From: Bordetella trematum
GTDB lineage: Bacteria > Pseudomonadota > Gammaproteobacteria > Burkholderiales > Burkholderiaceae_B
Direction: 5' to 3'
DNA: 64,000 bases
Assembly: GCF_900078335.1 (NCBI RefSeq)
Contig: NZ_FKBR01000019.1
Coordinates: forward strand, 406,634 to 470,633
Part shown: in pieces, positions 17,830-26,949 of the stretch
Position numbering within the stretch: position 1 is the first letter of the stretch
Layout of the letters: each line of letters starts with the position of its first letter
Translations under genes and position numbers: made by a program
The notes under the pieces: model-generated
The model's database searches: none
What the model saw: the letters and a program-made list of their open reading frames with translations, nothing else
Told to the model about the DNA's origin: nothing

Positions 17830-18801
17830 ATGACCATGAAACGCATTCTCGCCGGGCTGTGCACCGGCGTCGTTATGGCATCGGCCAGCTTTGCCGTCCA
17901 TGCCGCCTATCCCGAGCGCCCGGTGCGCCTGATCGTGCCTTTCCCGCCCGGGCAGGCTACCGACATCTTCGCCCGCGCGCTGGCCGAGAAGCTCAGCGCC
18001 GAGCTCAAGCAGCCCATCATCGTGGAAAACCGCGCCGGGGCCGGCAGCAACATCGGCATGGCCGAAGCCGCCCGCGCCACGCCCGATGGCTACACGCTGG
18101 TGGTCGCCGGCAGCGCCGCGGCCGTCAACCAGACGCTCTACAACAATATCGGCTACAGCCTGACCAAGGATTTCGCGCCGGTTTCGGGCGTGTTCTCGGT
18201 GCCGCTGGTATTCCTGGCCAATCCGGCCGCCGGCATCGACAGCATCAAGAGCCTGGTCGAGCAGGCGCGCGCCAAGCCGGGTGACCTGGTGTACGCCAGC
18301 GCCGGCATCGGTGGCACCCAGCATCTGTCGGCCGAGATGTTCAAGGCCGCCGCCGACGTCGATATCCGCCACATCCCGTACAAGGGCAGCGGCCCGGCCC
18401 AGGCGGATTTCCTGGGCAACCAGGTGCCGCTGATGGTCGACTCGGTCACCGCCGGGCTGCCCCACATCCAGAGCGGCAAGGCCGTGCCGCTGGCCGTGAC
18501 CACCGCCAAGCGGCTGGAACAGTTGCCCCAGGTGCCGACGGTTGCCGAAAGCGGTTATCCGGGCTTCGAGGCCATCGGCTGGGCTGCCGTGCTGGCGCCC
18601 GCCGGTACGCCCGCCGAGATCACCGACCGCCTGAGCCAGGACATCGGCAAGGTGCTCGACGCCGAGGGCATGCGCAAGTTCTTCTCCGATCGCGGTGCGC
18701 AGGCCATGCCCAGCACTCCCAAGGCGACGGGCGAATTCGTGGCCGCCGAGGTCGAGAAGTGGGGCGACGTGGTACGCCGCTCGGGCGCGCAGGTGGACTA
18801 A
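17830..18801 (+). CDS. Bug/TctC-family periplasmic solute-binding protein
   Basis: The protein has 323 residues with a signal peptide ending near HAAYPERP (cut around residue 22). The body matches the Bug family: [49 protein letters not shown] and a C-terminal RSGAQVD-type end. Family members bind carboxylates and related small molecules for TctAB-type carriers, but no carrier gene is here, so it is an orphan. The frame opens at 17659, but ATG 17830 (MTMKR) gives the normal signal peptide. A good terminator follows. Confidence 0.9.
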   Translation: MTMKRILAGLCTGVVMASASFAVHAAYPERPVRLIVPFPPGQATDIFARALAEKLSAELKQPIIVENRAGAGSNIGMAEAARATPDGYTLVVAGSAAAVNQTLYNNIGYSLTKDFAPVSGVFSVPLVFLANPAAGIDSIKSLVEQARAKPGDLVYASAGIGGTQHLSAEMFKAAADVDIRHIPYKGSGPAQADFLGNQVPLMVDSVTAGLPHIQSGKAVPLAVTTAKRLEQLPQVPTVAESGYPGFEAIGWAAVLAPAGTPAEITDRLSQDIGKVLDAEGMRKFFSDRGAQAMPSTPKATGEFVAAEVEKWGDVVRRSGAQVD

Positions 18802-18826
18802 GCCGCCTGCGTCTGCCCTGAGCAGG

Positions 18827-18853
18827 AACGGCCGCAAATGCGGCCGTTTTTTT
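18827..18853 (+). terminator. Rho-independent terminator after the Bug gene
   Basis: AACGGCCGC (18827-18835), loop AAAT, GCGGCCGTT (18840-18848) and a T-run to 18853. It sits 25 bases after the stop codon and is a textbook intrinsic terminator. Confidence 0.9.
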
Positions 18854-18968
18854 CATGTCGCCCGGCTGTGCGGGGATGCCACGCGGATACCGGCCCGGTC
18901 CCCGGGGCTGGCGGCGTGTCTGGCGGATCTCTCTCCCGCCGTCGGCGAGCTTGGGAAAGCGGCTGCAC

Positions 18969-20030
18969 TCATCTGGCAGGCACGGCGCGTCGGCGCCGTC
19001 TGGCGGATGGGGCGCCGGTGGATTGACGCGGGATAATGGCTTCGTGCGGCAGTTGCAGGCCCGGCTGCTCGAGCGGCCGGCCTTCGACGATGTCCACCAA
19101 CATGGACGTGGCCTGGTACCCCAGCCTGTCCAGCGGAAAGCGCGCTGCGGTCAGCGATGGCGTGAGCAGCTCGGCGACCATGCCATCGGAAAGGCTGGCC
19201 AGCGAAAGATCCTGCGGCATGCGCAGTCCCAGCGCGTGGGCACTGGCCATCGCGCCAGCAGCCACGATCTCGTTGGTGGCCAGAATGGCCGTGGGCGGTT
19301 CGTCCAGGGCCATCAGCTGGCGCAGCCCGGTCTCGCCGCCATGCTTGTAGTAACCGGCGTCGATGACCAGTTCTTGCCGCCACGGCAGCCCGGCCTGCTG
19401 CAGTGCGTCGGCGTAACCCGCCACCCGGCGTTCGCCGACGGTGCGATGCACCCCTCCCAGGAAGGCGATGCGTTGGTGCCCCAGTGAAATCAGGTGCCGG
19501 GTCAGCGCGTCGGCCGCAGCACGTTCGTCCAAGGTGGCGTAGGGGTGCGCGTCATCCAGATAGCGGTTGACCAGCACGAACGGGGCGCTGAGTGTCTTGA
19601 GCTCCTGCAGCATTTGCGCTTCATGGCGGCCGGTGGTCACCAGCAGGCCGTCGATACGATTGCTGCGCAGCAGGCGCGCGGCGACTTTCGGGTCCTCCTC
19701 CTCGCCGCCCATGCCGCCCACCAACAGGGAGTAGCCCCGCTCCCAGGCCGCTCGCTGGGCTCCCTGGATGATGACCGGGAACACCGGGCTGTTGAGCTCG
19801 GGGACGATCATCGCCAGGGTATTGGAGCGTGAGAGCCGCAGGCCGCGTGCTTGCGGATTGGGGATGTAGCCCAAGGCTTCTATGGCTTGTTGCACGCGCG
19901 CGCGCGTGTCATCGCGCACTACCAGTTTGCCGTCGTTGCTCAGGATGCGCGAGACGACGGCCGGCGAGACGTTGGCCGCGCGGGCGACGTCCACGATTTT
20001 GACCGTTTTGGGCTTGTGTGGCGCCGTCAC
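18969..20030 (-). CDS. LacI-family transcriptional regulator
   Basis: This is a 353-residue repressor-type regulator. The N-terminal LacI helix-turn-helix (VKIVDVARAANVSPAVVSRIL, residues 10-30) and hinge helix (NPQARGLR) are followed by a periplasmic-binding-protein-like effector domain (LAMIVPELNSPVF, GLLVTTGRHE, IAFLGG). It lies 70 bases downstream of the peptide-ABC/M20 operon on the same strand, so it probably controls that operon. It has its own probable -10 (TATAAT) inside an inverted repeat at 20050-20085. Confidence 0.88.
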   Translation of the reverse strand: MTAPHKPKTVKIVDVARAANVSPAVVSRILSNDGKLVVRDDTRARVQQAIEALGYIPNPQARGLRLSRSNTLAMIVPELNSPVFPVIIQGAQRAAWERGYSLLVGGMGGEEEDPKVAARLLRSNRIDGLLVTTGRHEAQMLQELKTLSAPFVLVNRYLDDAHPYATLDERAAADALTRHLISLGHQRIAFLGGVHRTVGERRVAGYADALQQAGLPWRQELVIDAGYYKHGGETGLRQLMALDEPPTAILATNEIVAAGAMASAHALGLRMPQDLSLASLSDGMVAELLTPSLTAARFPLDRLGYQATSMLVDIVEGRPLEQPGLQLPHEAIIPRQSTGAPSARRRRRAVPAR

Positions 20031-20049
20031 GGAATCACGTGCGAGGGAC

Positions 20050-20085
20050 GGGAGTCATGCGCTGAATTATAGGCGCACAACTCCC
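20050..20085 (-). promoter_or_regulatory. Inverted repeat over a TATAAT box upstream of the LacI gene
   Basis: GGGAGTCATGCGC (20050-20062) and GCGCACAACTCCC (20073-20085) match as an inverted repeat at 11 of 13 positions around a 10-base AT-rich centre. The centre holds TATAAT on the minus strand (20066-20071). It could be an autoregulatory operator over the regulator's promoter, or a hairpin ending the upstream operon. No good -35 is seen. Confidence 0.45.
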
Positions 20086-20100
20086 GGGTTCGCGGCTGTG

Positions 20101-21729
20101 TCAGGCAGCCTTCAGGCTACGCTGCGCTACGAAAGGCGGGACGCTGGCCAGCAGTTGACGCGTGTACTCGTGCTGCGGATGGCGCATGAGCGCGCCGGTC
20201 TGGCCTTGTTCGACGATGACGCCGTGGCGCATGACCACGACGCGGTCGGCGATCTGCGAAACGACGGCCAGATCGTGGGATATGAACAGCATAGCAACGC
20301 CCAGCCGGTCGCGCAGGTCCTGCAGCAGTTCCAGGATGGCCGCCTGCACGGAGACATCCAGCGCCGAAGTCGCTTCGTCGCATACCAGAACCGAAGGCTC
20401 CAGAGCCAGCGTGCGCGCGATGCCGACTCGTTGCTTTTCTCCGCCGCTCAGTTGGTGGGGGTAGCGGTCCACGTAGTGGCGCGGCAGACGCACCAGATCC
20501 AGCAGCTCATCGATGCGGGCCTGCTGGCGCGTGCGAGGCATGCCCAGCAGTTGCAGGGGGCGGCGCAGGACCTCGCCGATGCGGTGGCGAGGATTGAGCG
20601 ATGAGTCGGGGTTCTGGAATACCATCTGCGAGCGGCGTCGCAATTGCCTGGCGGTGGCGCCGCGGGCCGCGTAGATGTCGTGTCCCTCGAGCTCCACCTG
20701 GCCCGAGTCGGGTGCCTGCAGGCCGATCAGGCAGCGCCCAAGCGTGGATTTTCCCGAGCCGCTTTCCCCCACCAGGCCGACCACTTCGCCAGGGTGCAGT
20801 GACAGCGAAACCCCGGACAGCGCCGCAACGCTGGGGGGCTCGGGCAAGCGGAGCACCCGCGCCAGTCCGCCCAGCGGATGGACGCTGCGAAAACTCAGGC
20901 TGACGTTGCGCGCCTGGGCAATGACGGCTGCGGGTGCGGGCGCAGGCGGTTGGTCGTAGCGCAGGCGTGGAAGCGCGGCCAGCAGCTTGCGCGTGTAAGC
21001 ATGGCGAGGCTGCCACAAGACCTGTGTGGCAGGCCCGCTTTCCTGTACCTTGCCATGGCGCAAGACGGTGACGCGTGAGCACATGCGTTCGACCAGGCCG
21101 ATGTTGTGGCTGATGAACATCATGCTCAGTCCACGGTCCTTGCGCAGCTCGTCGAGCAGGTCCAGGATGCGCGCCTCGACCGTGACGTCCAGTGCGGTGG
21201 TGGGCTCGTCCAGCAACAGCAGTTCCGGGGAACAGGCCAGTGCGGTGGCGATGACTACGCGTTGCTTCATGCCGCCGGACAACTGGTGCGGATAGGCGTG
21301 CAGCAGCGTCTCGGCGCGCGGCAGACGCACTTCGTCCATGAGCCGCAAGGCTTCGGTGCGGGCCGAGTGGGCGTCGGCCAGGCCGCGCTCGATGAGCACT
21401 TCGGTGATCTGACGTCCGATGGGAAGGCTGGGGTTGAGCGCGGTAAAGGGATCCTGGAAAACCATGGCGATGCGCCCGCCGCGCAGCGCGCTTGCCGGTC
21501 TTCCAAGGATGTCCTGGCCGTTAAAGCGCAGGCTGCCGCCGCTGACGACCCCGCCGGGCGGAAGCAGCCCCAGGATGGCCCAGGCCAGCGTGCTTTTTCC
21601 TGAGCCGCTTTCGCCTACGATCCCCACCGAGTCGCCGCGCGGCAATTGCAGATCGACGCCGTGCAGTACGGTCTGGGAGCCGTAGCGGACATCCAGTTTT
21701 TCGATATCCAGAATAGGGTGATGCGTCAT
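20101..21729 (-). CDS. Peptide/nickel-type ABC transporter, fused double ATPase (GsiA/DppDF-like)
   Basis: The 542-residue protein carries two complete ABC modules. The first has Walker A GESGSGKST at about residue 40, signature LSGGMKQR and Walker [13 protein letters not shown]. The second has GESGSGKST near 320, LSGGEKQR and VCDEATSALD. Each is followed by a DppD/OppD-type His loop (FISHN, FISHD). This is the usual fusion replacing separate DppD and DppF. It begins 1 base after the permease stop and closes the operon. Confidence 0.92.
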   Translation of the reverse strand: MTHHPILDIEKLDVRYGSQTVLHGVDLQLPRGDSVGIVGESGSGKSTLAWAILGLLPPGGVVSGGSLRFNGQDILGRPASALRGGRIAMVFQDPFTALNPSLPIGRQITEVLIERGLADAHSARTEALRLMDEVRLPRAETLLHAYPHQLSGGMKQRVVIATALACSPELLLLDEPTTALDVTVEARILDLLDELRKDRGLSMMFISHNIGLVERMCSRVTVLRHGKVQESGPATQVLWQPRHAYTRKLLAALPRLRYDQPPAPAPAAVIAQARNVSLSFRSVHPLGGLARVLRLPEPPSVAALSGVSLSLHPGEVVGLVGESGSGKSTLGRCLIGLQAPDSGQVELEGHDIYAARGATARQLRRRSQMVFQNPDSSLNPRHRIGEVLRRPLQLLGMPRTRQQARIDELLDLVRLPRHYVDRYPHQLSGGEKQRVGIARTLALEPSVLVCDEATSALDVSVQAAILELLQDLRDRLGVAMLFISHDLAVVSQIADRVVVMRHGVIVEQGQTGALMRHPQHEYTRQLLASVPPFVAQRSLKAA

Positions 21730-21730
21730 G

Positions 21731-22582
21731 TCAGCTCCTGTGTCGGCCGCGAGTGTCCAGGGACTGGCGCAGTCCTTCGCCCGTGAGATTGACCGCGATG
21801 ACGGTCAGGCAGATGGCCAATCCCGGGGCGAGCGCTACCCACGGGGCGCGCTCCAGATAGGGGCGGGCTTCAGCGACCATCAGTCCCCAGTCGGAGGAGG
21901 GCGGCTGGGTGCCGAGACCGAGAAAACTGAAGACGGCGCCCAGCAGAATGGCGAAACTCACGCGCAAGGAAGCCTCGACGATGAGGGGAGGCAGCGCATT
22001 GGGGAGGATCTCGCGCAACAGAATCCAGGGGAGGCGTTCTCCCCGCGCGCGCGCGGCGGTGATGAACTCTTCGTGTGTCAGCGAGAGCGTCATGCCGCGC
22101 GCCAGTCGGATCATGATGGGGATGTATATGATCCCGACGGCCAGGGCTGCTTTCCACAGGCTGGGATCCGTGGAGGCCAGGATCAACAGGCCCAGCATGA
22201 CTGGGGGCACGGAGATTACGATGTCGACCATGCGCATCACCGCATCGTCCACCCAGCCGCGCAGGTATCCTGCCAGCAGGCCCAGTGGCACGCCGATTGC
22301 GAAACTCAGCGCGGTGGCGCACACGCCCAGGAGAATGGAGCTGCTGCCGCCGTACAGCACCCGGCTGAATACATCTCTACCGAATTCGTCCGTGCCCAGC
22401 CAATGTTGCATGCTGGGCGGCTGCATGCGCGCCGCTGCATCCATGGCCTCGAAACTGTATGGCGCGATCCAGGGCGCGGCCAGCGACACGGTCAGAATGA
22501 TGGCCAGCAGGATGACGCCCGTCGTCAGGGCCCGGGGGCGGTGAGGCTGTGGGAGTCGGTCAAGCGCTGCGGAGGTTGCCAT
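21731..22582 (-). CDS. Peptide-type ABC transporter permease (DppC-like)
   Basis: This is an inner-membrane permease of 283 residues. LGTDEFGRDVFSRVLYG and the EAA loop RARGERLPWILLREILPNALPPL are the DppC/OppC signature segments. ATG 22582 lies inside the end of the upstream permease gene (about 23 bases overlap) with AGGA before it; the open frame continues to 22636 without conserved sequence. Confidence 0.9.
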   Translation of the reverse strand: MATSAALDRLPQPHRPRALTTGVILLAIILTVSLAAPWIAPYSFEAMDAAARMQPPSMQHWLGTDEFGRDVFSRVLYGGSSSILLGVCATALSFAIGVPLGLLAGYLRGWVDDAVMRMVDIVISVPPVMLGLLILASTDPSLWKAALAVGIIYIPIMIRLARGMTLSLTHEEFITAARARGERLPWILLREILPNALPPLIVEASLRVSFAILLGAVFSFLGLGTQPPSSDWGLMVAEARPYLERAPWVALAPGLAICLTVIAVNLTGEGLRQSLDTRGRHRS

Positions 22583-23519
22583 AGCGGATCCTGGGGTCAA
22601 GCACGGCATAGACGATGTCGGCCGCGAGATTGGCAAGGGCGTAGATCACGGTGACCGCAAGTACGCCAGCTTGCAGGACGGGCAGGTCTTTCTGCTCCAC
22701 GGCGAAGATGAGCAAGCGACCCAGACCAGGGTAGGAAAAGATGGTTTCCACCACCACGATGCCGCCCATGAGAATGCCGAAATCCAGCGCGAGAACTGTG
22801 ACGGTCGGGATAAGGGCATTGCGCAGGGCGTGCCGGAAAATCACGGTTCGTTCCTTCAATCCCTTGGCGCGGGCAGCCCGCACATAAGGAGCGCTCAGGA
22901 CTTCCAGCATGCTTGAGCGCTGCAGCATGGCCACGTGTGCGAGCAATCCCAATACCAGGGTGCAGACCGGCATGACCAGGTGAGACAGCCAGGCGCCGAT
23001 TCCGGCCGACAGCGGCGCATAGCCCGTGGCGGGTAGCCAGCCCAGCGTGCCGGCCACCACCAGCACCAGCACGATGGCGATGAGAAACTGCGGCAGCGAA
23101 ATGGACAGCCAGGACAAGCCCAGCACCGCCCGGTCGGGCCAACGGCCATGCCAGATGGCGGCGACCACGCCCAGGGTGATTCCGCCCAGGGCCGTCAGCG
23201 CCAGGGCGGCGACGGCCAGCTGGGCCGAGTGCCCCAGCGCTTCCGAGATGAGGGGGCCGACCGGACGCCCCATGACCAGCGAGTCGCCCATGTCGCCGCG
23301 CAGCGCCCCGCCGGCCCAGCGCCAGAACTGGGTCCATAGCGGATCGTGCAGGCCCAGGCGCTGTTCGACCGCAGCGACCTGCTCGGGCGATGCAAAATGG
23401 CCGGCGATGCTATAGGCCACGTTGCCTGGCATGGCCTGGGTGATCAGGAAGATCAGCACGGCCATGACCGCGACCACGAAGACGACATGGCCCAGTCGTC
23501 GGATGAGATAGGCCCACAT
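22560..23519 (-). CDS. Peptide-type ABC transporter permease (DppB-like)
   Basis: This is an inner-membrane permease of 319 residues with the N-terminal YLIRRLGHVVFVVAVMAVLIFL segment. The EAA loop RAARAKGLKERTVIFRHALRNALIPTVT is typical of DppB/OppB, as is the terminal LDPRIRYG. It starts 3 bases after the binding-protein gene stops. Confidence 0.9.
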   Translation of the reverse strand: MWAYLIRRLGHVVFVVAVMAVLIFLITQAMPGNVAYSIAGHFASPEQVAAVEQRLGLHDPLWTQFWRWAGGALRGDMGDSLVMGRPVGPLISEALGHSAQLAVAALALTALGGITLGVVAAIWHGRWPDRAVLGLSWLSISLPQFLIAIVLVLVVAGTLGWLPATGYAPLSAGIGAWLSHLVMPVCTLVLGLLAHVAMLQRSSMLEVLSAPYVRAARAKGLKERTVIFRHALRNALIPTVTVLALDFGILMGGIVVVETIFSYPGLGRLLIFAVEQKDLPVLQAGVLAVTVIYALANLAADIVYAVLDPRIRYGNLRSA

Positions 23520-23522
23520 GGC

Positions 23523-25025
23523 TTATTTCCCGTCGTCGGCGATCTCCACATCGAACAGGTCGATCCAGAGATAGGGGTTGGTGCGGTAGTTCTTGAGATT
23601 GCTGCGATAAGCCGATGCCACATTGGTGACGTAGGCGATGATGCCAGGGACATCCTCGACGACGGCTTGCTGGAACTCCTGGTAATGGCGGTTCTGCTGG
23701 GCGGCATCGGTGGCCGCACGGCCGGCGTCCAGGGCCTGGTCGGCGCGTGGGCTGGAGAAGTGCCACATACGCGAGTTCCATGAGCCGGTGCTGTGAAACC
23801 AGGGCGTGGTCGCTGCGTCGATCACCGGGTTGGCGAAAAAGCCGTCTACATACATGGGCGCGATACCGGATACGCCGGCGGCGTAGCGGTTGTAGGGTAC
23901 GCGCTGTACGTTCAGCTTGATGCCCAAGGGTCGCAGCAGTTGTTGCGCTGCCACGCCCAGGCGTTCGCGCGACGGACGGCCCGCCGGCACAAAGATGTCG
24001 ACCGAAAAACCGTTGGGATAGCCCGCTTCGGCCAGCAACTGGCGCGCGCGTGGCAAGTCGGTTTCAAACCCGATGTCATGGTTGAAGGCCGGTGACGAGG
24101 GCGGGATCGGCGTGTGGGTGGGCTTGCCTTCGCCGAACAGCGCAAACTGCACCAGTTCCTTCTTGTCCAGCGCCAACCTTACGGCGCGGCGCACCCGGGC
24201 ATCGTTGAAAGGGGGCTTGGCATTGTTCAGCACGATGCCGTCCCAGCTGGCGCTGGCCACGGAGTCGATCGTCACGCCGGGGTCGCCTTTCAGGTCGGGG
24301 ATGGTCTCCAGCGGCAGGTTCCAGATCAGGTCGATGCTGCCCGAGCGCAGCGCTGCCACGCGCGAGGCCGCCTCGGGCATGACGCGCAGTACAACGTTGT
24401 CTATCTTGATGCGGTCGCGATCGTAGTAGTCGGGGTTGCGCTCCATCACCAACTGGTCGCCGGGGGTATAGCGCAGGAAGCGATAGGGGCCGGTGCCGCT
24501 GGGTTCGGTCTTGAGGGTGCTGGCACGATCCTTGGCCACAATGCGCATCTGACGCCCGGTAAGCAGCCCCGGAAAGTCCGCATAGGGCTGCGAGAGCGTG
24601 AAGCGCACGGTTGCCGGGTCGAGCGCTTCGACCTGTTTGAGCACCTCGATCTGGCTGCGCCCGGCCGAACCTGTGGCTGGATCCATGATGCGCTCGAACG
24701 AGAACACCACGTCTTCTGCCTGTAGCGGTTTGCCGTGGTGGAATCTGACGTCCGGTCTGAGCTTGAAGGTCCAGGATTTAAGGTCTTCGGAGGGCGACCA
24801 TTCCGTGGCCAGGTCGGGCACCACGTTGGAGTCGGCGTCGATCCGTGTCAGGCCGCTGAAAACCAAGCCATTGAACACGTATTCCTCGCCCAGCGTGGTC
24901 ACGTTGGGATCGAGGCTGTTCAGGCTGGTTGTCAGGGCGACCTGCAAGGTCGACCCGGCCTGGGCGGCGCCAAAGCCGATGAAAAAGGCCCCCAGACTGG
25001 CGACCAGTATGCGTTTGATGCTCAT
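23523..25025 (-). CDS. Peptide-type ABC transporter substrate-binding protein (DppA/OppA family)
   Basis: This is a periplasmic binding protein of 500 residues (SBP_bac_5). The signal peptide covers about residues 1-23 (FFIGFGAAQAG). The mature part has LNSLDPNVTTLGEEYVFNGLVF, LATEWSPSEDLKSWTFKLRPDVRFHHGKPL and a RVRRAVRLALDKKEL segment, all typical. It lies 45 bases after the M20 peptidase gene and heads the transporter part of the operon. The ligand is unknown; the peptidase suggests an N-acylated amino acid or a small peptide. Confidence 0.9.
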   Translation of the reverse strand: MSIKRILVASLGAFFIGFGAAQAGSTLQVALTTSLNSLDPNVTTLGEEYVFNGLVFSGLTRIDADSNVVPDLATEWSPSEDLKSWTFKLRPDVRFHHGKPLQAEDVVFSFERIMDPATGSAGRSQIEVLKQVEALDPATVRFTLSQPYADFPGLLTGRQMRIVAKDRASTLKTEPSGTGPYRFLRYTPGDQLVMERNPDYYDRDRIKIDNVVLRVMPEAASRVAALRSGSIDLIWNLPLETIPDLKGDPGVTIDSVASASWDGIVLNNAKPPFNDARVRRAVRLALDKKELVQFALFGEGKPTHTPIPPSSPAFNHDIGFETDLPRARQLLAEAGYPNGFSVDIFVPAGRPSRERLGVAAQQLLRPLGIKLNVQRVPYNRYAAGVSGIAPMYVDGFFANPVIDAATTPWFHSTGSWNSRMWHFSSPRADQALDAGRAATDAAQQNRHYQEFQQAVVEDVPGIIAYVTNVASAYRSNLKNYRTNPYLWIDLFDVEIADDGK

Positions 25026-25070
25026 GTCTTTGTCCCCTTGTTATGTGTGCTGTGCAGAGTAATGCCGTAC

Positions 25071-26327
25071 TCAGTCCTGGCCGTCGAGGTAGTCCCAGGC
25101 AGCTGCGGCGTGAACCTTCACCACGGCGATGAAGTCTTCCAGATCGACGGATTCATTGGCCATGGCCATGCGTCCGGGCGGCGGACCGTAGACATAGGCG
25201 GGCACGCCAGCGCGTCGCCAATAGCGGCAGTCCGTCGAACCGATCGAGGGCACTGCGACCGGACGCAGCCCCGTGATGGCTTCGGCATTGTTCGCGATCA
25301 GGTCGATCATCGGATGATCGTGGGCGCAGACGTTGGGTGGCGTGCTGTGCCATTGCTGGACTTCCATCGTCGCTTGCGGGAAGTCCTGCATGATGGTCTC
25401 GATGCAGGCCAGCACGGTCTGCGGCTCAGTGCCCACCGGCAGACGGATGTCGACTTCGAAATGGCAGCTGTCGGGGATCATGTTGATCTTCAGGCCTCCC
25501 TGCAGCACGCCGACATTCAACGTGGTGCGCGTCACCACATCGGCGGCGCCCTCTCCCATGGCCACATCCAGCGCACAGCGCACCTCCTCGCGCTGCAGGT
25601 GCGCGCGCAAGGCCGGCGGCAGTGCGGGCTCGATGCGCTCGACCTCAGCCAGGCGATAGATCAGGGCCGCGGCGATGCGGGTGGGGCTTTCGCTACGGTG
25701 TACGTAGGCGCCGTGGGCGCCCGCGGCCAGCACTTCAAACTTCAGCCGCAACGTGCCTTTCTCGGAAAAGCGAATGGTGGCCAGGCTGCTCGGTTCACCA
25801 TTGAGTACGCAGTCGCCGCGCCAGCGGGTGTCGTTCTCGAGCAGCCAGCGGGTGCCCCAGCGACCGCCGGTTTCCTCATCGGAGACCGCAGTCAGCGCCA
25901 GGCTCCCCGCCAATGCCTGACGACGTGCATAGAGGTAGCTGTAGGCTATGACGGAGGCGGCCGTTCCCGTCTTCATGTCGCAGGTGCCGCGGCCATGCAG
26001 GCGGCCGTTCTCGATCTCGCCGGACCAGGGGTCGCGCTCCCATCCCCGGGCCTCGCCAACTGGAAAGACGTCGATATGGCCGTTGAGTATCAGGCGCGGC
26101 CCGGGGCGCGCGCCTTCACAGTCGCTCACCAGGTTGGGCATCGTTTCTTGCGCAGCGATGATCTCTGTCGGTACGCCACGCGCGGTCAGGAAATCCTGCA
26201 GGACTGCCGCGGCGGCGCGCGTGTCGCCGGGTGGGTTGGGCGAGGGCGCTTGCACGAAAGCCTGGAGGAACTGGATGAGTGTGTCGCGCTCGGATTCGAT
26301 GGCCTCGAGCATGGCTTGCTTGGTCAT
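25071..26327 (-). CDS. M20-family metallopeptidase / N-acyl amino acid deacylase (ArgE/DapE-like)
   Basis: This is a zinc-dependent amidohydrolase of 418 residues. Metal-site segments NGHIDVFPVG (around residue 96), HGRGTCDMK and VSDEETGG are intact, followed by the M20 dimerisation domain (AAGAHGAYVHR) and a late PSIGSTDCRYW segment. The family includes acetylornithine deacetylase and succinyl-diaminopimelate desuccinylase. It is the first gene of the operon with the Dpp-like transporter, so a catabolic role on the imported compound is likely. Two adjacent palindromes lie 51-82 bases upstream. Confidence 0.87.
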   Translation of the reverse strand: MTKQAMLEAIESERDTLIQFLQAFVQAPSPNPPGDTRAAAAVLQDFLTARGVPTEIIAAQETMPNLVSDCEGARPGPRLILNGHIDVFPVGEARGWERDPWSGEIENGRLHGRGTCDMKTGTAASVIAYSYLYARRQALAGSLALTAVSDEETGGRWGTRWLLENDTRWRGDCVLNGEPSSLATIRFSEKGTLRLKFEVLAAGAHGAYVHRSESPTRIAAALIYRLAEVERIEPALPPALRAHLQREEVRCALDVAMGEGAADVVTRTTLNVGVLQGGLKINMIPDSCHFEVDIRLPVGTEPQTVLACIETIMQDFPQATMEVQQWHSTPPNVCAHDHPMIDLIANNAEAITGLRPVAVPSIGSTDCRYWRRAGVPAYVYGPPPGRMAMANESVDLEDFIAVVKVHAAAAWDYLDGQD

Positions 26328-26377
26328 GAGCTATCCCTGATTGGGTCGCGCCGGGGCGTGGCGCGAACATTGGTAAA

Positions 26378-26409
26378 ACGATTTAATGAAATCGTATGGG
26401 TCACCCATA
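26378..26409. promoter_or_regulatory. Two adjacent palindromes upstream of the M20/peptide-ABC operon
   Basis: ACGATTT-AATG-AAATCGT (26378-26395) is followed directly by TATGGGT-C-ACCCATA (26395-26409), sharing one base. Both arms are perfect in each case. They sit 51-82 bases before the first gene of the operon, where a repressor or activator would bind. The LacI gene at the operon's far end is the obvious candidate for at least one of them. Confidence 0.5.
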
Positions 26410-26460
26410 ACGCAGTCCATCATGGTTTTCCCGGTCGATTCTTCCGTACTCGCCAGACGC

Positions 26461-26485
26461 AAAAAAACCGTGCTTTGCACGGTTT
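26461..26485 (-). terminator. Rho-independent terminator of the Ssu-like operon
   Basis: On the minus strand AAACCGTGC-AAA-GCACGGTTT is followed by four more Ts (positions 26485 down to 26461). It lies about 160 bases after the DsrE-like gene and ends that operon before the M20 promoter. Confidence 0.85.
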
Positions 26486-26646
26486 GCGGATGTGACCGGG
26501 GCGGCCGCAGGGGGTACGGACTTCGCGTCCGTGTCCGCGTGGCAAAGCCGCTCGGGCGGCAATCCGGCTAGGCCGGCTGTGGCGGCGTTCGCGTCAGTCG
26601 GGTGCCGCGTTGGACCGGGCGCCGGTCGGCCGGCCCCGGGGTCGCG

Positions 26647-26949
26647 TCAGGCGCGGATATAAGCCCAGCCTTCGGCCTGGCGGCGTGCCAGGTGGACGAT
26701 GGCGGCCGGCACCACTTGCAGCGCGGCTGGCGCCTGTGCGCCGGTGTTCTGCAGCGTGTTGCCGCAGAGCCGCAATTGCGCGTCGGTGGCGTGCGGTTCG
26801 GCCAGGGCGGCGGCCACGGCGGCGGCGTTGGCGATGATTTCCACTTGCGCCTGGGGTTCGGCCTTGATCAGGTTGGCGGCGTTGTTGCGGGCGCGGCGCA
26901 AGGCGTCCGGAGTGGGCGCGTGAATGAGGACGTGCAGGGTGTCAGGCAT
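26647..26949 (-). CDS. DsrE-like small protein
   Basis: The 100-residue protein resembles the DsrE/DsrF/YchN fold: an HVLIHAPTPDALRRARNNAANLI start, a central VEIIANAAAVAAAL strand-helix, and a single cysteine in LCGNTL that corresponds to the conserved Cys loop of family members. DsrE-type proteins carry sulfur as a persulfide on that Cys, or have unknown roles. It overlaps the end of the ATPase gene by 8 bases, so it belongs to the operon, which gives a sulfur link to the Ssu/Tau-type transporter. Function is inferred. Confidence 0.65.
   Translation of the reverse strand: MPDTLHVLIHAPTPDALRRARNNAANLIKAEPQAQVEIIANAAAVAAALAEPHATDAQLRLCGNTLQNTGAQAPAALQVVPAAIVHLARRQAEGWAYIRA

Larger units (their letters stand above)
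26328..26646. other. 319-base gene-free stretch with operator-like dyads and a terminator
   Basis: No coding region is supported here. From left to right it holds the leader of the M20 operon, two adjacent palindromes (26378-26409), a minus-strand terminator (26461-26485), a short hairpin ACGGAC/GTCCGT around TTCGC (26516-26532), and GC-rich sequence with no recognised signal. Confidence 0.7.

Noticed and set aside
16978..18837. A long minus-strand frame joined to the nucleotidyltransferase gene.
   Set aside because: It is the antisense reading of the GNAT and Bug genes, with His/Gly/Gln-rich composition typical of shadow frames in GC-rich DNA.
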